Assembly: GCF_014384965.1 (NCBI RefSeq)
Contig: NZ_JACRSW010000027.1
Location: 62,001 to 126,000, forward strand
Direction: 5' to 3'
From: Jutongia hominis
GTDB taxonomy: Bacteria > Bacillota > Clostridia > Lachnospirales > Lachnospiraceae
Length of the DNA stretch: 64,000 bases
Shown: positions 16,664 to 25,785 of the stretch, one piece after another
Position numbering within the stretch: position 1 is the first letter of the stretch
How the letters are laid out: each line of letters begins with the position of its first letter
Translations under genes and position numbers: made by a program
Notes under the pieces: generated by a model
Told to the model about the DNA's origin: nothing
Seen by the model: only the letters and a program-made list of their open reading frames with translations
Databases searched by the model: none

Positions 16664-17242
16664 ATGAGTCAGGATGTTTTTGAAATGATGCAAAAAATGA
16701 ATTTGCATAGCGTGGAAACGCAGATGGCGATACAATGCGCGCCTGTCTTTGCAGGTTTAAAAATGTCAAATTTGCTGATCGTTGCAAAAAAAGATATTTG
16801 TAAAGTCAGACAGATCTTAAAAAGTGCGGTAATTTCATGGCATGTTGTTTCTATGTGGAAAGAAAAAGCAACGATTCTTTTGTACCGGGAAGAAGAATTG
16901 AAGCAATATCTAAACAGTGAAGCCGTATATACAAGACTTCAGGGCATGGGATATGAAGGAAGTCTTGAGAGCAAGCTGGAGCGTTTTAGTCAGAGATATC
17001 AGGCATATCAGGCAGGACAGACAGACTTTCCTCATGAGATGGGATTTTTCCTTGGCTATCCAAAAGAAGATGTAGAAGGTTTTATTGTCAATGGGGGCAG
17101 AAACTTTTTATATGCAGGATATTGGAAAGTATATGCCAATCGAAAAGCCAAGATATCACTTTTTGAGAAATTTGAGAATGCAAGAGAGACAATGATCACA
17201 TTTGTCTCAAACGGTGGGAGAATAGAAGAGTTTTGCAATTAG
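16664..17242 (+). CDS. DUF3793 family protein
   Basis: A 192-residue soluble protein with no signal or membrane segment. I recognise it as DUF3793: the CAPVFAGLKMSNLL motif near residue 25, then HEMGFFLGYPKEDVEGFI and the GYWKVYANRKAK segment. The molecular function is unknown. From memory of clostridial genomes the family tends to sit beside feo and flavodoxin genes. Here the palindrome in its promoter matches those at feoA and feoB, so expression when iron is scarce is likely. A DUF2325 gene starts 36 bases downstream. Confidence 0.8.
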   Translation: MSQDVFEMMQKMNLHSVETQMAIQCAPVFAGLKMSNLLIVAKKDICKVRQILKSAVISWHVVSMWKEKATILLYREEELKQYLNSEAVYTRLQGMGYEGSLESKLERFSQRYQAYQAGQTDFPHEMGFFLGYPKEDVEGFIVNGGRNFLYAGYWKVYANRKAKISLFEKFENARETMITFVSNGGRIEEFCN

Positions 17243-17278
17243 AGAACGGGAAGAAAATAAAGGAGGTTTTAAGTACAC

Positions 17279-17566
17279 ATGAGTGTTGTAATAGTAGGTG
17301 GACATGACAGAATGGTGACACAGTATAAGAAAATATGTAAAGAATATCATTGTAAAGCAAAAGTGTTTACACATATGTGTGCCAATATGAGCAATCAGAT
17401 CGGCAGACCGGATCTTGTGATCCTTTTTACGAATACCGTATCCCATAAGATGGTACATTGTGCATTAGCAGAGGCAAACAAAGGTAAAGCAGATGTAGTA
17501 CGCTGCCATACCAGCAGTTCGAGTGCTTTACATGAAATTTTAAAAAATGCATGCTGCAGCGCATAA
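17279..17566 (+). CDS. DUF2325 family protein
   Basis: A 95-residue protein with the DUF2325 pattern: SVVIVGGHDRM at the start, a central KVFTHMCANM and PDLVILFTNTVSHKMV, then VRCHTSSSSALHEIL. The fold is probably a small Rossmann-like sheet. Its function is unknown. AAAGGAGG lies 12 bases before the ATG. It is in the same orientation as the DUF3793 gene and probably shares its transcript and iron response. The protease gene follows after 62 bases. Confidence 0.78.
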   Translation: MSVVIVGGHDRMVTQYKKICKEYHCKAKVFTHMCANMSNQIGRPDLVILFTNTVSHKMVHCALAEANKGKADVVRCHTSSSSALHEILKNACCSA

Positions 17567-17628
17567 GAAGCAAACAGGATCATATTGCATAGAATAGAGC
17601 AAAAGAATAAGAAAGCAGAGCAAAGTCT

Positions 17629-19410
17629 ATGCAGGAAGAAAAACTTGATACATCTTTACAGATCGCATTAGAAGCACTACAGGAAGGGATGAATACCAAT
17701 CGAGATCTGTTGTATGGATATGATCCGGAAAGTGAAAGTTTCCGTGTGATCATAAAATACAATGGGGACATTAAAAAGATAGAAGAATGGTATCCTGACA
17801 CGAAAGTAGTGCTTCTTTTTAATCAATATGCAATCGTAACAACAAATGCCCGATATTTGACCGAGATTGCAAGGATGCCGGAAACAGAATATATGGAAAA
17901 ACCGAAAAAACTATATTACAATTTGGATTTTAGTAAAGAAATCTCCTGTATCAGCAGAGTACAGAAACAGAATGCATTAGGAAACAGCATATCAGGCAGA
18001 AATCTGACCGGTAACGGTGTATATATCGGAATCGTGGATTCCGGGATTGATATTTACCATCCTGCCTTTCAAAATGACGATGGAAGTACAAGAATCGCAT
18101 GGTTATGGGATCAGAGTGCACAAGCAAAAGAGAATGATCAGATTGCTGCAGAATATGGATATGGGACGGAGTATGACAGGGAAGCAATCGACCGTATCTT
18201 ATTGCAGGCAAGAGAGAACGGAAACAGGGAACAGACTCCTGCATTAGAAAGCCTGAGTGGACATGGAACTTCTGTAGCAGGTATTGCAGCAGGCAATGGG
18301 GCCGGTTCTGTCGGAAGAAAGTATCGGGGCGTTGCGACAGAAAGTGAGATTCTTGTTGTAAAGCTCGGCAGACAGGACCGGGATTATGCCGGATCCACAG
18401 AAGTTATGGAAGGAATTGATTATGTTTTGCGAAAAGCACTCCTGATGCAAAAGCCGATTGCTATCAATCTGAGTTTTGGCAACAATACAGGTGCGCATGC
18501 AGGAAATTCTTTGTTTGAGGATTATATAGCAAGTTTAAACGGTGTATGGAAAAACGTGATCGTGATCGCAACCGGAAACGAAGGGGATGCGAGACATCAC
18601 AGCACTATTCAGATGACAGAGAGAGGAGAAAGCATAGAAGTACCATTTGTGATCGGAGATCAGGAAAGAAATATGACACTTTGGATATGGAAAGAATATT
18701 TCGATACATTTCAACTAGAATTAGAAACGCCATCCGGAGAAAGAATCGTATTGCAACAGACAATTACAAAAGGACAGATATATGACATGGGATCATCTCA
18801 GGTCTTTTTTTATGCAGGAGATCCGTCACCTTATAGTACACAACAGGAATTGTATTTGGAATGGCTGACCGGACGGAATGGATTCGTTCCATCCGGTATC
18901 TGGAAATTACATTTTACTCCGGAGGAGATCAAAGACGGTTTTGTATCTATCTGGATGATGACTACGGAGGCAATCGGTTTGACAAGCGGTTTTTTGTATC
19001 CGGAAGCAGATAGCACGCTCACAAATCCATCAACTTCTGAAAAGATTCTATCTGTTGGTGCATACCGGGCGGATAATGACAGTATGGCAGCTTTTAGTGG
19101 CAGAGGAAATACCGCAGATGGCAGGCAGGCACCGATTCTTGTTGCTCCGGGAGTTGATGTGGTAACTGCTATACCGGGCGGTAATTATGCAGCCAGAAGC
19201 GGAACTTCGATCGCAGCACCGTTTGTGACCGGATCAGCCGCTCTTCTTATGGAGTGGGGTATTGTGCATGGAAATGATGCGTATTTATATGGAGAGAAAG
19301 TAAAAGCATACCTGATCAAGGGTGCCAGAAGACTTCCGGGCTTTACGAAGTGGCCAAATCCGCAGGCAGGCTGGGGAGCTCTTTGTCTGTATGACAGCCT
19401 GCCATGGTGA
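17629..19410 (+). CDS. Subtilisin-like S8 protease of the clostridial CspA/B/C type
   Basis: A 593-residue serine protease with a complete triad: Asp137 in IVDSGID, His212 in GHGTSVAG and Ser527 in SGTSIAAP. Asn317 in ATGNEGD provides the oxyanion hole. An insertion of ~150 residues (about 330-480) between Asn and Ser forms the jelly-roll domain known from Csp proteases of spore germination. The first ~95 residues look like a prodomain. There is no signal peptide, so it acts inside the cell or spore, or leaves by another route. The ribosome binding site (GCAAAG) is weak. Its place behind DUF3793/DUF2325 could mean iron-linked expression, but it may be separately transcribed. Confidence 0.85.
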   Translation: MQEEKLDTSLQIALEALQEGMNTNRDLLYGYDPESESFRVIIKYNGDIKKIEEWYPDTKVVLLFNQYAIVTTNARYLTEIARMPETEYMEKPKKLYYNLDFSKEISCISRVQKQNALGNSISGRNLTGNGVYIGIVDSGIDIYHPAFQNDDGSTRIAWLWDQSAQAKENDQIAAEYGYGTEYDREAIDRILLQARENGNREQTPALESLSGHGTSVAGIAAGNGAGSVGRKYRGVATESEILVVKLGRQDRDYAGSTEVMEGIDYVLRKALLMQKPIAINLSFGNNTGAHAGNSLFEDYIASLNGVWKNVIVIATGNEGDARHHSTIQMTERGESIEVPFVIGDQERNMTLWIWKEYFDTFQLELETPSGERIVLQQTITKGQIYDMGSSQVFFYAGDPSPYSTQQELYLEWLTGRNGFVPSGIWKLHFTPEEIKDGFVSIWMMTTEAIGLTSGFLYPEADSTLTNPSTSEKILSVGAYRADNDSMAAFSGRGNTADGRQAPILVAPGVDVVTAIPGGNYAARSGTSIAAPFVTGSAALLMEWGIVHGNDAYLYGEKVKAYLIKGARRLPGFTKWPNPQAGWGALCLYDSLPW

Positions 19411-19524
19411 GAAAATTCATTATCAGAGCAAAATTTCATCAGGATCAGGGGAATGCAGGTTGCTCTTGGTCTGATTATAAACTATAATATGGATGTTTGA
19501 GGAGAATAGCAGGAGGAATTTTGG

Positions 19525-20007
19525 ATGCGTGATAAACTGATCGGAACATTGATTGGAATGGCAAGAGCATGTGAGAATAAAGAAAAGACGGTGCATACGA
19601 ACGAATTTTTTGTGAAGGGACTTTTTCTTGCAGCAACAGCGGCCTGCCAGAAACAGAATGTGTTAGAAGAAATGGTACGGGAAGTGCAAAAAGAAAAGTA
19701 CCGGATCGTTCCGGATTGTGAGCATTGTGCTTCACCCTGTGGTAATACAAGTGATTATGATCTGAATCAGCTGTATCAGGAAGAAGAACCGGTCCGTTCC
19801 GTCAAATTTGCTCTTTTAGATGGTATTTTAAGTCTTGCAGCTAAGATGGATGATACAGTATGGCAGCAGGTACCCAAAGAAGTATGTTTTTATTTTCATA
19901 AAGTATTATGTATGATCAGTTATGATCTGGAGGAGACGATTTTACAAAATTGCCTGTCTGAGCTTGGTTCGATGCATATGCTTTGCAAAAAAGGAGGATT
20001 ATTATGA
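19525..20007 (+). CDS. Unidentified helical protein with a CxxCxxxC motif
   Basis: A 160-residue protein, largely helical and soluble. The centre carries DCEHCASPCGNTSDYDL, a Cys-x2-Cys-x3-Cys cluster followed by an acidic loop. This faintly recalls the helical part of hybrid-cluster proteins, but it is far too short to be one and the likeness is weak. GGAGGAATTTTGG precedes the start. The stop overlaps the ATG of the HMA-domain gene, so the two are translationally coupled and probably work on the same metal. I do not recognise the family with certainty. Confidence 0.65.
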   Translation: MRDKLIGTLIGMARACENKEKTVHTNEFFVKGLFLAATAACQKQNVLEEMVREVQKEKYRIVPDCEHCASPCGNTSDYDLNQLYQEEEPVRSVKFALLDGILSLAAKMDDTVWQQVPKEVCFYFHKVLCMISYDLEETILQNCLSELGSMHMLCKKGGLL

Positions 20008-20267
20008 TAAAGACGACAGTAGAAGTAAATGGTATGATGTGTGGAATGTGTGAATCACATGTTAATGAAGCAGTCAGAAAGAACTTTACGGTCAAAAAAG
20101 TACAGTCATCCCATACGAAAGGAAAGACAGAAATTCTTTCAGAAGAAGCATTAGACCAGGAAAAATTAAAGGATGCGATCGGTCAAACCGGTTATGAAGT
20201 CGGAAGAATCCGTTCAGAACCTTATCAGAAAAAAGGTTTCTTTTCCGGTTTCTTTTCAAAAAAATAG
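20004..20267 (+). CDS. HMA-domain metallochaperone, CopZ-like
   Basis: An 87-residue soluble protein. Residues 1-68 form a heavy-metal-associated domain with GMMCGMCESHV, the GMxCxxC metal site of copper and zinc chaperones. The C-terminal ~15 residues (QKKGFFSGFFSKK) are basic and aromatic and are not part of the domain; they may touch a membrane or partner. AAAAGGAGGATTATT sets the start at 20004. No copper ATPase gene is adjacent, which is unusual for CopZ. Coupling to the Cys-containing protein upstream suggests a small metal-handling pair. Confidence 0.85.
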   Translation: MIKTTVEVNGMMCGMCESHVNEAVRKNFTVKKVQSSHTKGKTEILSEEALDQEKLKDAIGQTGYEVGRIRSEPYQKKGFFSGFFSKK

Positions 20268-20511
20268 AGAAAAATAAAAATAGAAAGCCGGTGTTTTGCA
20301 AGAATTGCTAAGGTATCATCCGTATAGGTGTATTCAAAAGCTTTAAAAAATGTAAAATAAAATAGGAAAAGAATATAGGGACAGTGATGAATATCCAAAT
20401 GAATTGACAAAATATGCAAATATATAATGGAAATTTGTAACAGATATTTTATATAGTGAGATTGATAAATACTGGAATAAAAACGACAAGCAGTAAGAAA
20501 AGAGGAAGAAT

Positions 20512-21963
20512 ATGACACAGTTTGATCAAAGAAATATCACAATGGTAATGGATCTGTATGAGATGACAATGGCATATGGTTATTTCAATGATAAAGATAA
20601 AGATACGAAAGTTGTATTTGATGTTTTTTATCGTAGGAATCCTGACAAAGGCGGATTCGCAATATTTGCGGGTCTGGAACAGATTATAGAATATATTGAA
20701 CATCTTCATTTTGATGAAGAAGACATTGCTTATTTTCGTTCCCTGCATCTTTTTAATGATGCTTTTTTGGATTATTTAAAAGATTTTCATTTTCGTGGTG
20801 ATGTCTATGCATTTGCAGAAGGAACGATCATGTATCCGAATGAACCGGTCGTAACAGTCGTTGCACCACTGATTGATGCACAGCTTGTAGAAACAGCGAT
20901 CTTAGCAGAATTTAATCACCAGTCTTTGATCGCAACAAAGACAAGAAGAATACGGAAGGCAGCAGGGAAAAGAGTTGTATCGGATTTTGGAGCCAGACGT
21001 GCACATAATATGGATGCTGCTGTATATGGGGCAAGAGCAGCATATATTGGAGGTGCAGATGGTACAGCTACCGTTCTTGCCGGAAAGATGTTTGGAATTC
21101 CGGTTGGCGGAACAATGGCACATAGCTGGGTAATGTATTATCAGGATGAGTATGAAGCATTTAAAAATTATGCAAAGAATTACCCGGATGAAACCGTCCT
21201 TTTAATTGACACATATGATGTTGTAAAATCCGGTGTGCCCAATGCGATACGTGTAGCAAAAGAGGTGTTAGAGCCTATTGGAAAAAGATTAAAAGGTGTT
21301 CGTATTGATAGCGGTGATCTTGCTTATTTATCTAAGAAAGTCAGAAAAATGTTAGACGATGCGGGACTGAATGACTGTAAGATCACAGTATCAAACAGTC
21401 TGGATGAATTTACGATCACATCGATCCTGCAACAGGGTGGGTGTATTGACAGTTTTGGAGTTGGTGAGCGGTTGATCACTGCAAAATCAGAGCCGGTCTT
21501 TGGTGCAGTTTATAAGATCGCTGCAGTAGAGGAAAATGGTACATTTGCACCACGTATCAAGATTTCTGAAAATATAGAAAAGATTACAAATCCGGGATTA
21601 AAAAAGGTGTATCGTATTTATGATGCAGATGGCCATAGTGTAGCAGATCTGATCGCAAAAGCTGACCAGCCAATCGACATGTCTGCCCCGTTTCGTTATG
21701 TTGATCCGCAAAAGCCTTGGGAAAACCGTTATTTTACAAATTGCACGGCAAAAGCATTACAGAAAAAAGTTATCGAAAATGGAAATCGTATCTTAGAACA
21801 ACAACCTATTCGGGAAATACGGGAATATGTTGCAAAACAGTTAGAATATGAAATCTGGCAGGAGGAACAGCGTTTTGAAAATCCGCATAAGCACTATCTG
21901 GATATGACCCCTGAGTATTATGAATTAAAAATGGGTTTATTACATGATTCAATGAAAGAATAG
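20512..21963 (+). CDS. pncB: Nicotinate phosphoribosyltransferase
   Basis: Enzyme of NAD salvage that joins nicotinate to PRPP to give nicotinate mononucleotide. The 483-residue length fits the bacterial family. Motifs visible are YEMTMAYGYF near residue 17, FDVFYRRNP, the DFGARRAHNMDAA substrate loop, GTMAHSWVM and the phosphate-binding IDSGDLAYLS. GAAAAGAGGAAG precedes the start. It stands alone with a 244-base AT-rich upstream gap in which no reliable promoter or riboswitch was seen. Confidence 0.95.
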   Translation: MTQFDQRNITMVMDLYEMTMAYGYFNDKDKDTKVVFDVFYRRNPDKGGFAIFAGLEQIIEYIEHLHFDEEDIAYFRSLHLFNDAFLDYLKDFHFRGDVYAFAEGTIMYPNEPVVTVVAPLIDAQLVETAILAEFNHQSLIATKTRRIRKAAGKRVVSDFGARRAHNMDAAVYGARAAYIGGADGTATVLAGKMFGIPVGGTMAHSWVMYYQDEYEAFKNYAKNYPDETVLLIDTYDVVKSGVPNAIRVAKEVLEPIGKRLKGVRIDSGDLAYLSKKVRKMLDDAGLNDCKITVSNSLDEFTITSILQQGGCIDSFGVGERLITAKSEPVFGAVYKIAAVEENGTFAPRIKISENIEKITNPGLKKVYRIYDADGHSVADLIAKADQPIDMSAPFRYVDPQKPWENRYFTNCTAKALQKKVIENGNRILEQQPIREIREYVAKQLEYEIWQEEQRFENPHKHYLDMTPEYYELKMGLLHDSMKE

Positions 21964-22066
21964 TTCTATATAGGCTGGAACACCCTGACACAATAGCAAT
22001 ACAAGCAGAAAATATTTATATTATTCTTAAAAATGCAAAGATTTTTTGACAATTACTGTAAAAGAA

Positions 22067-22095
22067 TTGCATTCTTAAGAAGGTTAGTGTATAAT
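22067..22095 (+). promoter_or_regulatory. Promoter of the leader-bearing small protein gene
   Basis: TTGCAT (22067-22072) is 17 bp from a perfect TATAAT (22090-22095) preceded by GTG. Transcription should start near 22102, leaving a 170-base 5' untranslated region that is long for such a small gene. No obvious hairpin was seen in that leader. The rest of the 310-base gap after pncB holds nothing recognised. Confidence 0.6.
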
Positions 22096-22273
22096 AATTA
22101 TAGAGAAAGGTCATAGATAATATATTTTTATGATAGAAAAAAGTATGTTATAAACCCTTTGTAAAACTATAATAAAAAAGTGAAATGATCCGATATATGT
22201 AATGAGAATATTTCGGATATCATATATTGTACTGTTAAGATAAGTTTTAATAGAGGGAAAGGAGGACAAGCGG

Positions 22274-22657
22274 ATGAAAAAGACATATGTTAAGCCGGTT
22301 GTAACAGAGGAAGAAGGAGTAATGGAAGGTGTTTATATGGCAAGTGGATGTTATACCACAACGGCACGTATTCACCAGAGACCACAGACCGGTCGTGGAG
22401 ATTACCGTATTCAGGTTGATGGCAAGCATAGAGCAACGCATTCCAATGATAAGCAGACATTATATATATCATTTAATATGCCGGTAGAATACGTTTCAAG
22501 TGGCGGAAGATTAAAATCAGGCAATGGTTCTACTACTTTAGCAATCAGCTACACATATCATCAGAATCCAAATGATAATATTGGTCTTGGTGATCTTTGT
22601 GTAAAAGCAGATGCCGGACTTGCGATCAGTAGCGTAAGTATTTCTGACGGGTATTGA
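22274..22657 (+). CDS. Leader-bearing small protein, candidate modified-peptide precursor
   Basis: A 127-residue protein that I cannot assign to a named family. The N-terminus MKKTYVKPVVTEEEGVMEG is a charged leader-like stretch, not a Sec signal, and ends in YMASG before Cys26. The KKxYxKPxV opening recalls leaders of ribosomally made, modified peptides. The remaining ~100 residues are rich in Ser, Thr, Gly and Asn, predicted beta-stranded, with one more Cys at 109. AAAGGAGGACAAGCGG gives strong translation. It faces, across a terminator, a PqqD/HPr-kinase-like gene and an ABC exporter gene. A role as the substrate of those proteins is inference. Confidence 0.6.
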   Translation: MKKTYVKPVVTEEEGVMEGVYMASGCYTTTARIHQRPQTGRGDYRIQVDGKHRATHSNDKQTLYISFNMPVEYVSSGGRLKSGNGSTTLAISYTYHQNPNDNIGLGDLCVKADAGLAISSVSISDGY

Positions 22658-22709
22658 TTTCTTTGCATCGGTTTTATTTGGCTTATATGCATTAGTTCAA
22701 TATAGTAGT

Positions 22710-22763
22710 AAAAGCCGGAAAGCTTTCATCGGAAGAAAACAGGATGAAAGCTTTCCGGCTTTT
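22710..22763. terminator. Two-way terminator between the small protein and the PqqD/kinase gene
   Basis: A perfect 21-bp stem pairs 22710-22730 with 22743-22763 (AAAAGCCGGAAAGC... with its complement), ending in TTTT on either strand. It separates the convergent genes, so the small protein and the modification genes are separate transcripts. Confidence 0.85.
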
Positions 22764-22784
22764 ATATTTTTGGCTCTTTGTCAG

Positions 22785-23975
22785 TTATTCTCTGATAGGA
22801 TTTTTCTGATAAAAAAGGATGCCATCTTTTGCTGTATAGCAAGCTTCTTTGGTGGCAGTACATTCCAAAGAAAAAAGAGGAACTTTCCGGCTGAGCATTT
22901 TAGAAAAATGCATGTTTTTATGCAGCATGTCTTTTGTCCAGCTGGGTGATATCAGACGATAGAGTAATTGCAATACTTTCTGATCTGAAGTCATGCTTTG
23001 CCAATGGTTCTTATCAGACTGTTTTAAAAAGACAATGCCGCCAAGAGGGTGATCTGCAGTCGTATAAATTTTAGAAGTACCACACCATGGCTGTCCATAG
23101 ACGATATAGTGGTCGTTTTTCATACCAATCATATTCAGATCGCCATTGAGGTACGGTGCGTCTAAAAAAGTATGCCAAAGTCTGGTATGTGTTGATTTGC
23201 CTGTACCGGAACTGCCGGAGAACAGCCATGCTTTTTCTTGAAAAAGAATAGAAGCAGAATGCAGGAAAAAACATTTCTTTATCTGTGCAAGCAGTAAAAC
23301 AGGAAAGCGTATTATATGAAATAAAAATTCCGGCTCGATGGTATGAGTACAAAAGATTTCCACAAAAGAGGCATCTTTTGCAATCCGCATTTCATAAAAA
23401 TCTGTCTGATCAGGAAGGCAGATGCAATAACAGTAAGAAGTTTCCTTGATCAGAATATCTGCACGGCTGACTAAAACGGAGCTATTGTGGATCGTTTCCG
23501 GTTTCCAATCTTTGATTATGATATGCTGCATGATTTTTTGATTCTGATCGGGATATAAGAAATCTTTGAAAAATATCGATAGCGGAGAAATATTTTGTCC
23601 TTCACAGCGAATCGTAAGAGGACCGATACAAAAAGAAAAGTATTTTTCTTTGTCATTTGTCCGCTTTTTAGTCAAATCAGATTTCAGATCGGATTCATCG
23701 GAATTTCTTATGACATGTAAAGATTCCAGTTGTGCGATCGTTTCATAAAGATCCTCCTGTACAAAAGGACGGTCACTTTCAGAGAGCTCATAAGTATTTA
23801 AGATATCCTGTAAAATCCGGTCAAGAGGCTTTTTTTGTGATAATCCGTTCCATATCAAAACACCGGTTTCGTTTAAACGGACACTTTTTTGCAAATTTGC
23901 CGTTTGCTGTCCGTAGGGGATCAGATAAGGGATCTTTCGCAGATAGACTAGTTCAAATGAATTGCATTGTATCAT
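22785..23975 (-). CDS. PqqD-like domain fused to an HPr kinase-like domain
   Basis: A 396-residue soluble protein. Residues ~20-90 fit a PqqD-like peptide-recognition domain (SVRLNETGVLIWNGL is the family signature). The C-terminal part from ~235 resembles the HPr kinase fold: FLHSAS, the P-loop GSSGTGKST at 254-262, then NGDLNMI and GQPWCGTSK. In lasso peptide clusters such kinase homologues phosphorylate a precursor Ser, and PqqD-like domains grip leader peptides. Together these imply binding and phosphorylating a leader-bearing peptide. GAAAGGAGTTTTCC precedes the start. It lies 38 bases after the ABC exporter gene on the same strand. It is not the regulatory HPr kinase itself, as its N-terminal domain is different. 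Confidence 0.8.
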   Translation of the reverse strand: MIQCNSFELVYLRKIPYLIPYGQQTANLQKSVRLNETGVLIWNGLSQKKPLDRILQDILNTYELSESDRPFVQEDLYETIAQLESLHVIRNSDESDLKSDLTKKRTNDKEKYFSFCIGPLTIRCEGQNISPLSIFFKDFLYPDQNQKIMQHIIIKDWKPETIHNSSVLVSRADILIKETSYCYCICLPDQTDFYEMRIAKDASFVEIFCTHTIEPEFLFHIIRFPVLLLAQIKKCFFLHSASILFQEKAWLFSGSSGTGKSTHTRLWHTFLDAPYLNGDLNMIGMKNDHYIVYGQPWCGTSKIYTTADHPLGGIVFLKQSDKNHWQSMTSDQKVLQLLYRLISPSWTKDMLHKNMHFSKMLSRKVPLFSLECTATKEACYTAKDGILFYQKNPIRE

Positions 23976-24012
23976 GGAAAACTCCTTTCTATTATATTGT
24001 ACGTTGCCTTTA

Positions 24013-25785
24013 TTATTGTTGATTGGAGAGTATTTTATCTACATCTTCCGAAGATAACAGTTCGCAGTGCTTTTCACGGATTGCATAGACTTTATCACAG
24101 ATGGTCAATACAGTAGGACGGTGTGTGGTTACGATACAGCTCCCGGCTGCCCTTTTTTGCATGATATTTTGTAACAGACGATGTTCTGTGACGGTATCAA
24201 GAGCGGATGTTGCTTCATCCAATAATAAAAACGGTGCTTTCTTTAACAGAGCACGAGCGATGGAAAGTCTTTGTACCTGACCTTCTGAAAAACCGCGTCC
24301 TCTTTCTCCAATTGTACTGTAGATACCATCAGGGAGCTTATGGACAAAATCCCAGGCACAGGCAGTTTTTAAGCAGGTAATGATCTCTTCATCCGTGGCA
24401 TCGGGTTTGACATTACGCATATTTTGTGCAATTGTACCGGAAAACATCGCATTTCCTTGTGGAACATAGGAAAACAGCCGACGTATTGCAGGAGAATAAT
24501 CAACAAAAACGGATGTATCCTTTGCGTTTTGTATGCTTAGACTGCCGGATTGTGGTTCTAACAAAGCCAGCAGGATACGAAGCATTGTTGTCTTGCCCTC
24601 ACCGGATGGTCCTATCAGAGCAATGATCTGATCCGGTTCGATCACCAGATCGGTATGCTCGAAAACAGTATCACCGTGTGCATACGCATATTGAATATCC
24701 TGTAGTGAAATGGAAAGACCGTCTTGCTTGTTTTTTTGATAAAAAGCATCGATCTTTGGGGCGGCACTATGATCTTCTCTGGGCATTTTGATGATGTCCA
24801 TCAGACGACCGGAAGAAGTTGTGATATTGATCGCACTTGGAACCATGCCGACTAAAGTGTTTAGCGTACCGGTTAAAGTACCGGATAAAGACAGAAAAAG
24901 TGTCATGGTACCATAAGAGATCGTACCGCTCCATACCCGGTAAATACCAAGTCCATAGCAGCTATAAGATACGAGGAGTCCTATAAAGGAAAGAAATACA
25001 GAAGAAAGAATACCGAGCTTTTGATATTTTTTCTGTAATTGCAAATATTCCTTCTGGTATTCATGCAGCTTTTTAACATAAAGCGGGATCAGATCAAAAG
25101 CTTTGATCGTCTGTATATTAGAAAAGGATTCCTGATGAAAGCCCATCATTTTTGCGTTCAAAGCAGCACTTTCTAAGTTACGTGACTGCATACGTGACAG
25201 CAATGTTTTCGACATCAAAAGGCTTACCGGCATTCCGGCGATCGCAAGCAATGCAAAGAGCGGATCATAATACAGTACGATACCGAGTGCTGATAAAAAA
25301 CGCACAATTGCGATCAGCAGGTCGGGGAGCCAGTTTAAAACGCCGTCTGAAATTACAGAAGCATCAGAACTCCAGCGTGTTAAAAGATCGCCGGTATGAT
25401 ATGACATCAAAGGTTCTAAACGTGTCAACAGCATTTTTTCAAAGATATCTGCTTTGATCGCATTATCTATTTTTAATGAAATGATCGTTGCAATATAATC
25501 TAGAATCTTTGAAAGGATCACATTAGCAAGTGTAAAGCTGATATACATAATAAAGGTTTTTAAAAGTTCATTGCTTTTATGTCCGGTAACAATATCTACC
25601 AGATCGCGCGAAAGCAGGCTTGTGATCAGTGATATTCCGGTGCCGCCAAGACCGATCAGAGTATAGAGTACAATCGAAAACCAGTATTTGCGGACATACG
25701 AATACAGCCATAAAGTTTGAGTCCACATTTCTTTTAAACGTCCATCCTGTATCCGCTTTAAATAAAATTGTAATTTTGCTATCAT
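24013..25785 (-). CDS. ABC transporter, fused membrane and ATPase domains (exporter type)
   Basis: A 590-residue half-transporter working as a dimer. Residues ~30-330 hold six membrane helices of the type I exporter fold. The ATPase domain has GPSGEGKTT (Walker A), the signature SEGQVQRL and LLLDEATSALD (Walker B), with the H-loop in TTHRPT. No C39 peptidase domain precedes the membrane part, so any leader must be removed by another enzyme. AAAGGAACTGATTTT sets the start at 25785. It is the first gene of a two-gene unit with the PqqD/kinase protein, as in exporters of modified peptides. A lipid or drug exporter cannot be excluded. Confidence 0.88.
   Translation of the reverse strand: MIAKLQFYLKRIQDGRLKEMWTQTLWLYSYVRKYWFSIVLYTLIGLGGTGISLITSLLSRDLVDIVTGHKSNELLKTFIMYISFTLANVILSKILDYIATIISLKIDNAIKADIFEKMLLTRLEPLMSYHTGDLLTRWSSDASVISDGVLNWLPDLLIAIVRFLSALGIVLYYDPLFALLAIAGMPVSLLMSKTLLSRMQSRNLESAALNAKMMGFHQESFSNIQTIKAFDLIPLYVKKLHEYQKEYLQLQKKYQKLGILSSVFLSFIGLLVSYSCYGLGIYRVWSGTISYGTMTLFLSLSGTLTGTLNTLVGMVPSAINITTSSGRLMDIIKMPREDHSAAPKIDAFYQKNKQDGLSISLQDIQYAYAHGDTVFEHTDLVIEPDQIIALIGPSGEGKTTMLRILLALLEPQSGSLSIQNAKDTSVFVDYSPAIRRLFSYVPQGNAMFSGTIAQNMRNVKPDATDEEIITCLKTACAWDFVHKLPDGIYSTIGERGRGFSEGQVQRLSIARALLKKAPFLLLDEATSALDTVTEHRLLQNIMQKRAAGSCIVTTHRPTVLTICDKVYAIREKHCELLSSEDVDKILSNQQ

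Noticed and set aside
20404..20428. TTGACA and TATAAT upstream of pncB as a promoter
   Set aside because: The spacing is only 13 bp, too short for a normal sigma-A promoter.
22046..22051. TTGACA as -35 of the small protein promoter
   Set aside because: It lies 38 bp from the TATAAT; TTGCAT at 22067 has the correct 17-bp spacing.
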